The translations under genes were made by a program, and so were the position numbers. The notes beneath the pieces are model-generated. The model saw nothing but the letters and a program-made list of their open reading frames with translations. It was not told the DNA's origin and did no database searches. From contig DASYKU010000096.1 of assembly GCA_035995165.1 (NCBI GenBank), positions 62,001 through 126,000 of the forward strand: 64,000 nucleotides of DNA, read 5' to 3'. The DNA comes from Mycobacteriales bacterium (GTDB lineage: Bacteria; Actinomycetota; Actinomycetes; Mycobacteriales; CADCTP01). The first letter of the stretch is position 1. Each line of letters starts with the position of its first letter. This document shows, one piece after another, positions 1 through 8,516 of the stretch.

Positions 1-225
1 GCCGACGACGCCCCCGAGGTGACGAAGATGGCGGCGCACTACCGGTCGACCGCGACGCCGCTGCGGCCGCGGACGAAGGACGAGCTCGCCGAGGTCCTCG
101 CCGACGTCGACCTGGTCGAGCCCGGGGTCGAGTTCCTGCCGGCCTGGCGGCCGGACCATCCCGACGACGCCGGAGCCGACGTGACCTGGCCCGGGGCGTA
201 CGCCGCGGTCGGCCGTCTGACGTGA
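1..225 (+). CDS. SAM-dependent methyltransferase, DUF574 type (5' truncated)
   Basis: Only the last 74 codons are inside the window; the reading frame is open from base 1. The visible tail (a YRSTATPLRPRT stretch, then the VEPGVEFLPAWRPD motif and a final AYAAVGR) matches the C-terminus of the S-adenosylmethionine-dependent methyltransferases of the DUF574 family, which are abundant in actinobacteria and mostly have unknown substrates. The SAM-binding Rossmann part lies upstream, outside the window, so catalytic residues cannot be judged. Its TGA stop overlaps the GTG start of the next gene (GTGA at 222-225), suggesting translational coupling. Confidence 0.75.
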   Translation, partial: ADDAPEVTKMAAHYRSTATPLRPRTKDELAEVLADVDLVEPGVEFLPAWRPDHPDDAGADVTWPGAYAAVGRLT

Positions 226-1991
226 CCGCGGCCGCCCGGCCCGGCGAGCCGATCCCGCTGCGCGGGTCCGGCCTGCTGGACTGCGTGCGCGAGCTGGCCA
301 CCGTCGCCCGGGAGACCAGCTACGTCGCGCTGGACCGGGACGCGCTCAACGACTACCTGCACGGGGTCGTGGCCGAGCTGGTCCGGGCGATGACCGAGGA
401 GCCGTTCAGCACGGCCTCGGCGTACCAGCTCGGAGGTGAGCTGGTCGCGGCCCACTTCACCGGGCCGGAGATCTCCGGCCGGCTGGTCAAGGTGCTCGGC
501 ACCCGGCTGCTGCCGGACCTCGGACAGGACTTCGAGCCGTACCGGTCCCGGCTGGCGGCGCTGCTCGGGGCGACCACCACCGGGTACGCCCGGGCGCTGC
601 GGGACCGGGCCCTGGACGACCAGGAGACGATCGTGCGGGCCTCGCTGGCGGCCCGGACCGAGGCGGAGCGGGCCCTCTGGGAGAGCGAGAACAAGCGCTG
701 GCACGAGGCCCGGCACGACCCGCTGACCGGGCTGCCGAACCGGCTCGGTCTCGCCGAGGCGCTGACCGGGATCCTCTCCGCCGGCACCGCCGAGGACCGG
801 GTCGGGCTCTGCCTGCTCGACCTGGACCGGTTCCACGCGCTGAACGACACGCTCGGGCCGGACGCGGCCGACCGGCTGCTGGCCGCGGTCGCCGACCGGC
901 TGCTCGCGCACGCCGGCGGCCGGCTGCTGGCCCGGCTCGGCGGGGACGAGTTCGCGCTGGTCACCACCGGCCCGGACGACCTGGTCAGCACGGCGCGGTC
1001 GCTGCTGGCGGCGCTGGCCGGGGCACCGCTGCAGGTCGGCCCGACGCCGCTCACGGTCACCGCCAGCGCCGGGCTGATCGAGCGGCCGGTCGGCGAGATC
1101 GACCTGGACGAGCTGCTGCGGTCCGCGGACATCGCGCTGACCTGGGCCAAGGCCGACGGCCGGGACCGGTGGAGCGTCTTCGAGGCCGCCCGCAACAAGG
1201 CCGACACCGCGCGCTGGAGCCTGGCCGCCGAGCTGCCGGCGGCGGTCCGGGACGGCGCGCTGGAGGTGCACTACCAGCCGATGGTCGGGCTGGCCGACGG
1301 TCGGCTGCGGGCGGTCGAGGCGCTGGTGCGCTGGCAGCACCCGCGCCAGGGGCTGCTGCTGCCGGGCAAGTTCATCGCCGCGGCCGAGGAGACCGGTCTG
1401 GTCGTGCCGCTGGGCCGGCAGGTGCTGGCCGCGGCCTGCGCCGAGGCGGCGGAATGGGCGTCGCTGCGCCCGGACGCGCCGCGGGTGTCGGTCAACCTGG
1501 CCGCCGGGCAGATGCACTCCCCCGGGCTGGTCAAGGACGTGCTGGCGATCCTGGCCGAGGCCGGGCTGCCGCCGGACCGGCTGCAGCTGGAGGTGCTGGA
1601 GACCGCGGTCATCCAGCCCGGCGACGACGCGCTGACCACGCTGCGGGAACTGGCCGACGCGGGCATCCGGATCGCGGTCGACGACTTCGGCACCGGCCAG
1701 GCCAACCACTCCTACCTGCGGCGGCTGCCGCTGCACGAGCTCAAGCTCGCGGCCGAGTTCGTCACCGGGCTCGGCGGGCCGGACGGCGACCCGCTCGACC
1801 AGCACCTGGCCGCCAGCCTCATCGACCTCGGCCACACCCTCGGCCTGACCGTCACCGCCGAGGGGGTCGAGACCGCGCACCAGTCCGACTGGCTGCGGGA
1901 CGCCGGCTGCGACACCGCGCAGGGCTGGTTCTACGCCCCGGCGCTCCCGGCCGCGGAGATGCGCGGGCTCGTCACCGACGGTCTTGCCTAG
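222..1991 (+). CDS. GGDEF-EAL bifunctional c-di-GMP enzyme
   Basis: Probable cytoplasmic diguanylate cyclase/phosphodiesterase that makes and/or degrades cyclic di-GMP. The first ~165 residues are helical with no membrane segment and no recognisable PAS or GAF signature. A GGDEF domain follows, with an intact GGDEF signature near residues 240-244 but no RxxD product-inhibition site just before it. The EAL domain starts at the EAL triad near 366 and keeps the other metal and catalytic motifs: VNLA, the LEVLET glutamate, DDFGTG near 487, AEGVET and a C-terminal QGW. Both activities therefore look possible. At 589 residues the length is normal for actinobacterial tandem proteins. GTG start chosen from the 4-nt overlap with the previous stop; the next gene overlaps its end. 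Confidence 0.93.
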   Translation: MTAAARPGEPIPLRGSGLLDCVRELATVARETSYVALDRDALNDYLHGVVAELVRAMTEEPFSTASAYQLGGELVAAHFTGPEISGRLVKVLGTRLLPDLGQDFEPYRSRLAALLGATTTGYARALRDRALDDQETIVRASLAARTEAERALWESENKRWHEARHDPLTGLPNRLGLAEALTGILSAGTAEDRVGLCLLDLDRFHALNDTLGPDAADRLLAAVADRLLAHAGGRLLARLGGDEFALVTTGPDDLVSTARSLLAALAGAPLQVGPTPLTVTASAGLIERPVGEIDLDELLRSADIALTWAKADGRDRWSVFEAARNKADTARWSLAAELPAAVRDGALEVHYQPMVGLADGRLRAVEALVRWQHPRQGLLLPGKFIAAAEETGLVVPLGRQVLAAACAEAAEWASLRPDAPRVSVNLAAGQMHSPGLVKDVLAILAEAGLPPDRLQLEVLETAVIQPGDDALTTLRELADAGIRIAVDDFGTGQANHSYLRRLPLHELKLAAEFVTGLGGPDGDPLDQHLAASLIDLGHTLGLTVTAEGVETAHQSDWLRDAGCDTAQGWFYAPALPAAEMRGLVTDGLA

Positions 1992-3171
1992 TCCGCCGGA
2001 CTGGTCGGACGCGACCGCGCTGGAGCCGTGCGGGCCGGCGCCGGTCGCCTCGATCAACCGGACCCGGCTCGGCGACCGGGACGCCCGCGACCTGCTCTCG
2101 GCGCCGGCGCTGGCGGAGCTCGCGGCGGGCGCCGGCCTGCGGCCGGTCGGGCCGCTGCGGACGTACCTGGACCGGCGGCTGGCGGCGGGCGACCCGGCCG
2201 CGGCGTCGGTCGCGGCGACGTACGGGGACCGGCTCGGGACGTTGCTGGCGACGCTGCGGGCCGGGAACCGGCGGACCCGCCCGGAGTGGGACGAGTCCTG
2301 GTGGCGGTGGTGGACCGGGACGACGACGATCCGGCTCGGCGGCGGGCTGGCCGGCGGGGCGTTCGGGGCGCTCGCCTCGGCGCGGGCGGCGGCGCTGGTC
2401 GGGCCGGGCTGCCGGGTGGTGGTCGCCCCGGAGCCGGCCGACCTGCCGCTGGCCGGCGCGGCCCGCACCGCCGCCCGCCCCGACGGCCCCGCGCTCGTCC
2501 TCGACTTCGGCCACACCCTCGTCAAGCGCGCGGTCGTCGCCCCCCTCCCCACGCCGGCCGGCGGCCCGGCCGGGCCGCACCCGTCCTCGGCACCGGCCGC
2601 TCCGGCGGGCCGGGGGGCTACGGCGGGCGGGACGGCCACAGCCGGCAGGGCGGCCTCGGCCGGCGAGTTCGGCGGCAGGGCGGCCTCGGCCGGCGAGGCC
2701 GGCGGCAGGGCGGCCCCGGTGCCGGCCGCCCCGGTGGACCGGGCGGCCGAGGCCGGCGCAGGTCCGGCGGGCGGGGCGCCGGTGCTGCGGCGCATGAGGT
2801 CGGTGGGGGCGCCGCCCGACGACCTGGACGGCGCGGCGCTGGCGGCGGCGGTGGCGGGGATCGTGGCGGCGGCCTGGGCCGACGCGGGCCGCCCGGCCGG
2901 GCCGGTGGTCGCCTCGATGGCGGCGTACCTGCGGGACGGGCAGCCGTACCGGACCCCGCTGGGCCTCTACACCCGGCTGGCCGACGTCGGCCCGGACGTG
3001 CCCGCGCGGCTACGGGAGCTGGTCGGGCAGGATCTGCACGTGGTCCTGCTGCACGACGGCACCGCCGCCGCCCACGCCGTCCCGCCCGACCCGCGGTCGG
3101 TCGTGGTCCTGCTCGGCAGCTCGATCGGGGTCGGCTTCCCGCACCCCTGCCCCGGCCTGGGGGCGGCGTGA
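1984..3171 (+). CDS. Hexokinase/ASKHA-fold protein with repeat insert
   Basis: Not assignable to a named family. Two pieces look like the actin/hexokinase (ASKHA) nucleotide-binding fold: a phosphate-1-like strand VLDFGHTLVK near residues 171-180 and, near the C-terminus, HDGTAAA (about 357) followed by LGSSIGVGFP (about 376), as in ROK-type sugar kinases. About 170 residues precede the first motif and contain a Trp-rich WWRWW stretch. Between the motifs lies an Ala/Gly/Pro-rich insert made of ~30-bp DNA repeats. The start is a TTG that overlaps the previous stop by 8 nt; there is no clear ribosome site, so translation probably depends on the upstream gene. A kinase role is inference; the substrate is unknown. 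Confidence 0.6.
   Translation: MPSPPDWSDATALEPCGPAPVASINRTRLGDRDARDLLSAPALAELAAGAGLRPVGPLRTYLDRRLAAGDPAAASVAATYGDRLGTLLATLRAGNRRTRPEWDESWWRWWTGTTTIRLGGGLAGGAFGALASARAAALVGPGCRVVVAPEPADLPLAGAARTAARPDGPALVLDFGHTLVKRAVVAPLPTPAGGPAGPHPSSAPAAPAGRGATAGGTATAGRAASAGEFGGRAASAGEAGGRAAPVPAAPVDRAAEAGAGPAGGAPVLRRMRSVGAPPDDLDGAALAAAVAGIVAAAWADAGRPAGPVVASMAAYLRDGQPYRTPLGLYTRLADVGPDVPARLRELVGQDLHVVLLHDGTAAAHAVPPDPRSVVVLLGSSIGVGFPHPCPGLGAA
2641..2720 (+). repeat. ~30-bp tandem repeat inside the ASKHA-fold gene
   Basis: Nearly three copies of a 27-30 bp unit (2641-2667, 2668-2697, 2698-2720) encode GGRAASAGE-like peptides. The repeat lies in the variable insert after the first nucleotide-binding motif and stays in frame, so it lengthens a linker rather than breaking the gene. 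Confidence 0.75.
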
Positions 3172-3581
3172 GCCGGCGGGCCCGGGTCGCGGACGTGCAC
3201 GAGCTGGCCGGCGGGATGCCGCACGTGACGGTCGAGCTGATCGCCCCGGACCGGCCCGTCTACCAGGTCGGCCGGAAGTCGTTCGTGTTCTTCCGCAACC
3301 CGCGGCCGGACGCGGCCGACCCGGACACCGGCGAGCGGTACGACGACGTGATCGTCTTCTGGGTCGCCTCCGAGGCGGACAAGCAGGCGCTGGTGCAGGA
3401 CGAGCGCACGCCGTTCTTCAGCACCCCGCACTTCGACGGGCACCCGTCGGTGCTGCTGCGGGCGTCCCGGATCGGCGAGCTGGCCCGGGACGAGCTGGCC
3501 GAGCTGGTCCAGGACGCCTGGCTCTGCCGCGCCTCGAAGCGCCGCGGCGCCGACTGGCTCGCCGCCCGGGGCCTGACCTAG
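3168..3581 (+). CDS. MmcQ/YjbR family protein
   Basis: A 137-residue MmcQ/YjbR-family protein (CyaY-like fold, once called DNA-binding). It shows the family features: a central VGRKSFVFF strand, an acidic DDVIVFWV strand and the C-terminal basic helix with DAWLCRASKR. The biochemical role of the family is not established. The start is the GTG at 3168, which overlaps the TGA of the previous gene; a longer open frame upstream is a shadow in the neighbour's coding region. Its TAG stop shares the tetranucleotide CTAG (3578-3581) with the stop of the convergent DedA gene. Confidence 0.8.
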   Translation: MSRRARVADVHELAGGMPHVTVELIAPDRPVYQVGRKSFVFFRNPRPDAADPDTGERYDDVIVFWVASEADKQALVQDERTPFFSTPHFDGHPSVLLRASRIGELARDELAELVQDAWLCRASKRRGADWLAARGLT

Positions 3582-4186
3582 GAGCGTTCGGAACGGCGGC
3601 GGCGCACGACCCACGCCGCCACCAAGGCGATCACGACCACGGCCAGCACGATCGCCGCGCCCCGGCCGAACGTCTTCTCCACCCGCTCGTACGAGTTCCC
3701 GGCCAGGTACCCGAGCAGCACGGTCGCGACGCCCCAGACGATCCCGCCGGCCGCGTTCGCGATCAGGAACCGCCGGTACGGCATCATCGCCATCCCGGCC
3801 AGCGCGGGCATCACCGCCCGGAAGAACGCGACCGAGCGGCCCAGGAACACCGCCGCCGAGCCACGCCGGGCCAGCAGCGAGCGGGCGCCGTCGATCCGGT
3901 CCCGGTGCCGGTCGAGCATCCGGGCCCGCAGGATCCGCGGCCCGAGGGACCGGCCGACCTCGTAGCCGACGCTGTCGCCGACGACCGCGGCCAGGATCAC
4001 CGCGACGAGCATGCCGGTCAGCCCGACGTTGCCGCGGGCGGCGGCGACCCCGCCGAGGATGGCCGCGGTCTCGCCGGGGATGACGAAGCCGACGAAGAAC
4101 GCGTCCTCGGCGAAGACCAGCGCGGCGACCACGAGATAGACGAGGGCGGGCGGGGCGGTCAGCACGGACTCGAGCAGACCGCTCAC
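3578..4186 (-). CDS. DedA/VTT-domain membrane protein
   Basis: Integral membrane protein of the DedA (SNARE-associated, VTT) family; members are implicated in undecaprenyl-phosphate or lipid flipping and envelope homeostasis. Several hydrophobic segments are visible together with the family core: a GE motif in VIPGETAAILGG near residue 36, a GDSVGYEVGR segment and the FLGRSVAFFRAVMPALAG segment. 202 residues is typical. The chosen GTG start has a GGAGG tract almost touching it, an unusually short spacing, so the true start could be slightly different. A TAGGCT hexamer on the same strand lies about 35 nt upstream and could be the -10 element. Confidence 0.88.
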   Translation of the reverse strand: MSGLLESVLTAPPALVYLVVAALVFAEDAFFVGFVIPGETAAILGGVAAARGNVGLTGMLVAVILAAVVGDSVGYEVGRSLGPRILRARMLDRHRDRIDGARSLLARRGSAAVFLGRSVAFFRAVMPALAGMAMMPYRRFLIANAAGGIVWGVATVLLGYLAGNSYERVEKTFGRGAAIVLAVVVIALVAAWVVRRRRSERS

Positions 4187-4258
4187 CTCCTCCGCCGACC
4201 CGGCTGCGTCCCGAACCGGCTCAGCCTACGGGTCCGGCGGGCCGCACCGATCCCGGCG

Positions 4259-4882
4259 TCAGCCCGCGGCGGCGACGGTCTTGATGAGCCAGTCGCTGAG
4301 GTCGCGGAGCGAGGCCGGGGTGAACCCGTGCCCACCCGGGTAGCGCTGCGCGGTCGCGTCCGCCCCGGACTCCCCGGTCACGTAGGCCCAGGTCCGTGCG
4401 CTCAGCTCGGCCGGGATGACCTCGTCCTCCTCGCCCTGCGTGACGAACACCGGCAGCCCGCTGAGCCGGCCCGGCGTCGCCGGCAACCCGGAGTCGAACG
4501 GCAGCGTGCCGTAGAGGACCGCGGCCCCCGCGTACCGGCCCGGGTCGGACAGGATCAGCCCGCCGGTGAACGCGGCCCCGCTGCTGAAGCCGACCAGCAC
4601 CACCGGCCGGGTTCCGGCCGCGTCGTCCAGCCACTCCCGGAACCAGGCCATGGTCGCGGCCACCGTGGACCAGTCCGGCCCCTCGAGGGGGTGGTTCTCG
4701 AACCAGGCGTACCCGTCGCCGTTGCCGACCGGCCCGCGGACCGCGGCGAACGAGGTCTCCGGCAGCAGCGCCGACAGCTCGAGGATGCGCTCCTCGTCGC
4801 CGCCGCGACCGTGCAGCAGCACCACCAGCGGACCGCTGTCACCGCCGGCCGTGACGACGACCGGCGGCGGAATGCTCTCCAT
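4259..4882 (-). CDS. Alpha/beta hydrolase, phospholipase/carboxylesterase type
   Basis: Small cytoplasmic serine esterase of the phospholipase/carboxylesterase (YpfH-like) group. Visible features in order: oxyanion strand VVLLHGRGGDE near residues 20-30, nucleophile elbow GFSSG with Ser100, an acidic EEDEVIP segment that supplies the Asp, and GGHGF with the catalytic His near the end. There is no signal peptide. 207 residues is normal. Substrate unknown. The ATG start is preceded 6 nt upstream by TACGGT, which fits a leaderless transcript. Confidence 0.88.
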   Translation of the reverse strand: MESIPPPVVVTAGGDSGPLVVLLHGRGGDEERILELSALLPETSFAAVRGPVGNGDGYAWFENHPLEGPDWSTVAATMAWFREWLDDAAGTRPVVLVGFSSGAAFTGGLILSDPGRYAGAAVLYGTLPFDSGLPATPGRLSGLPVFVTQGEEDEVIPAELSARTWAYVTGESGADATAQRYPGGHGFTPASLRDLSDWLIKTVAAAG

Positions 4883-4888
4883 GACCCC

Positions 4889-4894
4889 ACCGTA
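4889..4894 (-). promoter_or_regulatory. -10 hexamer of a leaderless hydrolase transcript
   Basis: TACGGT on the minus strand ends 6 nt before the ATG of the hydrolase gene and no ribosome-binding site lies between them. In actinobacteria a TAnnnT hexamer at this distance usually marks a transcript that begins at the start codon. Confidence 0.55.
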
Positions 4895-4946
4895 CGGCGG
4901 CAGGCATGCGGCGCGCCGGGGGCCGACCCCGGCGCGCCGCAGCCGG

Positions 4947-6023
4947 CTACCCGTCCAGCAGGTCCCGCAGGGCGCTGTCGACCTGTGGCAGGAAGGCCGG
5001 CGCGATGCCGAACAGCGCGAGGTGCCCGGCGAGGTCGTCCAGCACCCGCAGCTCGCTGCCCGGCACCAGCTCCTGCTCGGCCGCGCAGTCGCGGACCGGG
5101 AAGAACATGTCCTCGCTGATCGGCATCACGAACGTCCGCGCGGTGACCCGGCCGAGCGCCGCGGCGAGGTCCCCGCCGGTGTGCTTGGCGACGTCCCCGT
5201 GCTGCCACTTCCAGGCCATGCAGAGCAGGTCGTTCGGGTCCATCACGCCCCAGACCGCATTCTCCAGGAAGTCCGTCACGAACTCCGGCATCGAGGTGAA
5301 CGGCTGGTCCGGCCGCCAGCCCGGCGCCCGCCAACCCTCCTGCTTCCACCACTCGGTGGACAGGCCCATCGCCGCCCAGAGGTCGGCGTGCCGCTTGAGC
5401 CCGGCCGTGACCTCGGTGTGCGACGCGTACTCGCCGCCGTTCCAGCCCGGGTCGGACGTGATCGCGTCCATCAGGGTCTGGGTGTAGATCACGTCGTGCG
5501 GCGTGATCTGCGCGGTGCCGGCGATCGGGGCGGCCCGGCGCACCTTGTCCGGGAAACGCACCGCCCACTCGTACGTCTGCTGCGCGCCCATCGACCCGCC
5601 GACGACCAGCTGCAGCGTCTCGACGCCGAAGTGCGCACGCAGCAGCTTCTCCTGCGCGACCACGTCGTCGCCGATCGTCACGCGAGGGAACCTCGACATC
5701 GCGATCCCGGCGTTGGCGCCGGACGCGTTGTGCGGCGAGGTCGACAACCCCGACCCGATCTGGTTGATCGCCACGATGAAGTACCGGTCCGGATCCAGCG
5801 CGTGATCCGGGCCGACGTACGCGTCGCGGAAGATCTGATGGGTGCCCGAGAACCAGGTGACGATGAGGATCGCGTTGTCCTTGGCCTCGTTCAGCGTGCC
5901 GAACGTGGTGACTGCGAGCTGGCAGTCCGGGATCGAACCGCCTTCCTCGAGGTCGAGCCGGCCGATGCTGACCAGGTCGTAGTCGCCGTGGAACTCGTGG
6001 GTGTAGTAAGGGTTGTCGACCAC
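4947..6023 (-). CDS. Homoserine O-acetyltransferase-like alpha/beta hydrolase
   Basis: 358-residue alpha/beta-hydrolase fold protein of the MetX-like group. It has the nucleophile elbow GGSMGAQ (Ser144), an acidic SEDMFFPV segment and AGHLALFG with the catalytic His. It sits last in the aldolase-DhaKL operon: the DhaK stop is only 13 nt upstream, and a GAGG ribosome site lies about 8 nt before the GTG start. True methionine-pathway MetX proteins usually occur with met genes, which are absent, so hydrolysis or transfer of an acyl group in the neighbouring sugar pathway is more likely. That role is inference from position. Confidence 0.8.
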   Translation of the reverse strand: MVDNPYYTHEFHGDYDLVSIGRLDLEEGGSIPDCQLAVTTFGTLNEAKDNAILIVTWFSGTHQIFRDAYVGPDHALDPDRYFIVAINQIGSGLSTSPHNASGANAGIAMSRFPRVTIGDDVVAQEKLLRAHFGVETLQLVVGGSMGAQQTYEWAVRFPDKVRRAAPIAGTAQITPHDVIYTQTLMDAITSDPGWNGGEYASHTEVTAGLKRHADLWAAMGLSTEWWKQEGWRAPGWRPDQPFTSMPEFVTDFLENAVWGVMDPNDLLCMAWKWQHGDVAKHTGGDLAAALGRVTARTFVMPISEDMFFPVRDCAAEQELVPGSELRVLDDLAGHLALFGIAPAFLPQVDSALRDLLDG

Positions 6024-6036
6024 GCTGTCACTTCCC

Positions 6037-7032
6037 TCAGAACGTGCGGATGGCGATCTCGGCCGGTGCGCTGAACAGGTCGACCAGCTCGTCGTCCAGC
6101 TTGACCAGGGTCAGCGAGGCGCCCGCCATGTCCAGCGAGGTGCAGTACTCGCCCACGTAGTTGCGGCGGACGTGGATGCCGCGGGACTCCAGCTGCTGGT
6201 GCGCGCGCCCGTAGAGGATGTAGAGCTCGCTGATCGGGGTGCCGCCGAGCCCGTTGATCATCAGCGCCACGTCGTCGCCCTGCTGGTACGGCAGGTCGGT
6301 GACGACGGCCTCGAGCAGCTCGTCGACGATGTCGTTGGCGGAGGCCAGCTTCTCCCGGCGGCGACCGGGCTCGCCGTGGATGCCGACGCCCATCTCCATC
6401 TCGTCGTCGCCCAGGTCGAACAGCGGCGAGCCCTTGGCCGGGGGCGTGCAGGAGGTCAGGGCCATGCCCATGGTGCGGGTGACCGAGTTGACCCGGCTGC
6501 CGATCTTCACCAGGTCGTCGAGCTCGGCGCCGCGCTCGGAGGCCGCGCCGACCGCCTTGATGACGAAGAAGTTGCCGGCCACGCCGCGCCGCCCGACCGT
6601 GTACGTCGAGTCCTTGACCGCGACGTCGTCGTCGACGACGACCGTCTCGATCCGGACGCCCTCGGCGTCGGCCATCTCCCGGCCCATGTCGAAGGCCATC
6701 CGGTCGCCGGTGTAGTTGTTGATCAGGTGCAGTACGCCCTTCTGGGAGTTGAGCAGCTTGCTCGTCTCCAGGACGTAGTCCATCGGCGGCGCGGCGAAGA
6801 CGTTGCCGGGACAGGCGGCGTCGAGCATGCCCTTGCCGACGATCATCACGTGCGCGGGCTCGTGGCCGGAGCCGGAGCCCTGGACGATCGAGACCTTGTC
6901 GTCGTTGGGGGCGTCGGCCCGCATGATCAGGTTGTAGTCCGGCACGTACTTCAGCGTGTCGGGGTTGGCCAGCGCGATGCCCTGCAGCATCTCGGGCACG
7001 AAGTTGTTGGGGTCGTTGACGAACTTCTTCAC
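6037..7032 (-). CDS. dhaK: Dihydroxyacetone kinase subunit DhaK
   Basis: Substrate-binding subunit of a DhaK-type ketose kinase; the family phosphorylates dihydroxyacetone, and relatives act on erythrulose-like ketoses. The GSGSGHEPAH loop near the N-terminus and the MGVGIHGEPG motif are intact; the latter carries the His (about 219) that binds the substrate covalently as a hemiaminal. 331 residues is the normal length. Start is the GTG at 7032, which has GAGGAG 6 nt upstream; the open frame extends further upstream but that part is a shadow of DhaL. DhaL lies upstream, so the K and L subunits are encoded in L-K order. No DhaM phosphocarrier gene is nearby, so the phosphate donor is unclear. 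Confidence 0.93.
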   Translation of the reverse strand: MKKFVNDPNNFVPEMLQGIALANPDTLKYVPDYNLIMRADAPNDDKVSIVQGSGSGHEPAHVMIVGKGMLDAACPGNVFAAPPMDYVLETSKLLNSQKGVLHLINNYTGDRMAFDMGREMADAEGVRIETVVVDDDVAVKDSTYTVGRRGVAGNFFVIKAVGAASERGAELDDLVKIGSRVNSVTRTMGMALTSCTPPAKGSPLFDLGDDEMEMGVGIHGEPGRRREKLASANDIVDELLEAVVTDLPYQQGDDVALMINGLGGTPISELYILYGRAHQQLESRGIHVRRNYVGEYCTSLDMAGASLTLVKLDDELVDLFSAPAEIAIRTF

Positions 7033-7099
7033 GTCACACTCCTCTGTGGACTGAAGGTTTCCTGGTCGTCTCGCCGGTTGGCAGCACAGAAGTACGGGA

Positions 7100-7732
7100 T
7101 CAGGCTCTCCGGTTCGCCCAGCCGGCCGAGACCGCCTCGGCCAGCACCGCGACGGCGATCGCGCCGGCATCGACCGAGCCGATGCTGCGTTCGCCGGTGT
7201 AGCTCGCCCGTCCCCGCCGGGCCTGCAGCTCCTTGGTCGCCTCGGCCGTCTCGCGCGCCTTGGTCGCGAACGCGGCGGCGCCGTCCTCGCCGGCGGCCAG
7301 CGCCTGTTCCAGCGCGTCGGTGGCCGGCACGAGGGAGTCGAGCAGTGTCTTGTCGCCGAGCTCGGCCTTGCCGCGGGCCATGATGCCCTCGGCCGCCGCC
7401 CGCAGCCCGGCCACCAGCGTGTCACCGTCCACTTCGGACTTGTCGCCGACGGTCGCGGCGAAGCGGAGGAACGCGGTGCCCCAGATCGGCCCCGAGGTGC
7501 CGCCGATCTTGCTGGTGATGGTGATCGCGACCTTCTTCAGGAAGGTCGCGATGTCGGTACGGTCGATGTCGTCCCAGCCGGACAGCACCACCTCGAAGCC
7601 GCGCGCCATCGAGTAGCCGAAGTCGCCGTCGCCGACGACCGCGTCGAGGTCGCCGAAGTACTTCTCGTTCTCGACCGCGGTCCGCGCCATCGTGCGCACG
7701 ACGTACTCGACGTCGGCGAGGTCACCCGCCAT
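7100..7732 (-). CDS. dhaL: Dihydroxyacetone kinase subunit DhaL
   Basis: Nucleotide-binding subunit of the DhaK partner. The three Mg-binding aspartates of the family fall at the expected places (Asp30, Asp35, Asp37 in DAVVGDGDFG), and the GGTSGP nucleotide loop and the RASYTGERS C-terminal motif are present. The residue after the third Asp is Phe where many PTS-type DhaL proteins have His. I chose the ATG at 7732 because TTGGAG lies 5 nt upstream; a TTG four codons earlier is possible. The start overlaps the end of the HAD gene by 11 nt. DhaL could use ATP directly or a DhaM-bound phosphate; no DhaM is encoded here. Confidence 0.92.
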   Translation of the reverse strand: MAGDLADVEYVVRTMARTAVENEKYFGDLDAVVGDGDFGYSMARGFEVVLSGWDDIDRTDIATFLKKVAITITSKIGGTSGPIWGTAFLRFAATVGDKSEVDGDTLVAGLRAAAEGIMARGKAELGDKTLLDSLVPATDALEQALAAGEDGAAAFATKARETAEATKELQARRGRASYTGERSIGSVDAGAIAVAVLAEAVSAGWANRRA

Positions 7733-8516
7733 CGGGAACTCCAATCGGTACGGCCATGCAGGCCTCCAGGTCGGTGAGCTGGACGAGCTCGCCGGGATCG
7801 GCGTCGGTGTGGTTGGCCAGCACCCGGGCGGCCTCGCCCGGGTCCCCGAGCGAGGTGACGACGAGCGCCGCCCCGCTGAAGTCCTCGTCCTGGGTGTAGC
7901 CGTTGACGGTGATCAGCGCGGGCAGCCGGGCGCCGGTGGCGGCGAGGTAGCCGTTGCGGGAGTCTTCGACCACGACCGTCGCCTGTGGATCGGCGCCCAG
8001 CTCGCGGACCGCCAGCACGTAGATGTCCGGGGCCGGTTTCTTGGCCGGGACGATGTCGCCGGCGAAGACGGTGAACCCGGCCGCCAGGTCCGCGCCGGCG
8101 ACGTGTTCGAGCACGGCCCGGACGGACGGCTCGGCCGAGGTGGAGGCGACGGCCAGCCGCCAGCCGGCCTCGATGGCCGCGGCGATGATCCGGCGGATCC
8201 CCGGCCGGCCGGGCAGCTTCCCGTCGGCGACCATGGCCGTGTAGATCTCGGTCTTGCGCTGGTGCCAGGCCGCGATCGCCTCGTCCTGGCCGTCCTCGTC
8301 CGTGGGCAGGCCGGCCTCGGCGACGAACTCCGGGGTGAGCAGGCTGCGCATCCGCTCCTTGCCCCCGCCGATCAGCACCTTCTCCGCGTAGTCCGCCTCG
8401 GACCACCGCACCGGCAGGCCGAACTCGGCGAAGGTCTGGTTGAAGGCCGGCAGGTGCCCGTACCGCTCGGTGTCGGCCAGGACGCCGTCGCAGTCGAAGA
8501 TGAGAGTGTTCGTCAC
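7722..8516 (-). CDS. HAD phosphatase, CbbY-like
   Basis: 264-residue haloacid-dehalogenase-superfamily phosphatase of subfamily IA. Nucleophile motif FDCDGVLADTE carries Asp8 and Asp10; ASTSAE supplies the motif-II Ser/Thr region, KKPAPDIY the Lys, and VVVEDSRNG the final metal site. The overall pattern (cap helix with AFNQTF, then IGGGKERM) resembles CbbY proteins, which dephosphorylate sugar bisphosphates. The Calvin-cycle partners of classical CbbY (RuBisCO, phosphoribulokinase) are absent, so a role within the aldolase-DhaKL pathway is more likely. The GTG start overlaps the aldolase stop by 4 nt (GTGA). Confidence 0.85.
   Translation of the reverse strand: MTNTLIFDCDGVLADTERYGHLPAFNQTFAEFGLPVRWSEADYAEKVLIGGGKERMRSLLTPEFVAEAGLPTDEDGQDEAIAAWHQRKTEIYTAMVADGKLPGRPGIRRIIAAAIEAGWRLAVASTSAEPSVRAVLEHVAGADLAAGFTVFAGDIVPAKKPAPDIYVLAVRELGADPQATVVVEDSRNGYLAATGARLPALITVNGYTQDEDFSGAALVVTSLGDPGEAARVLANHTDADPGELVQLTDLEACMAVPIGVPDGG

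Noticed and set aside
39-2795. 918-codon open frame on the minus strand
   Set aside because: Arg/Pro/Ala-rich composition and complete overlap with three recognisable plus-strand genes; a typical GC-rich shadow frame.
4947-6023. True metX (homoserine O-acetyltransferase of methionine synthesis)
   Set aside because: No metY or other methionine gene nearby and the gene is the tail of the DhaKL operon; only fold-level similarity claimed.
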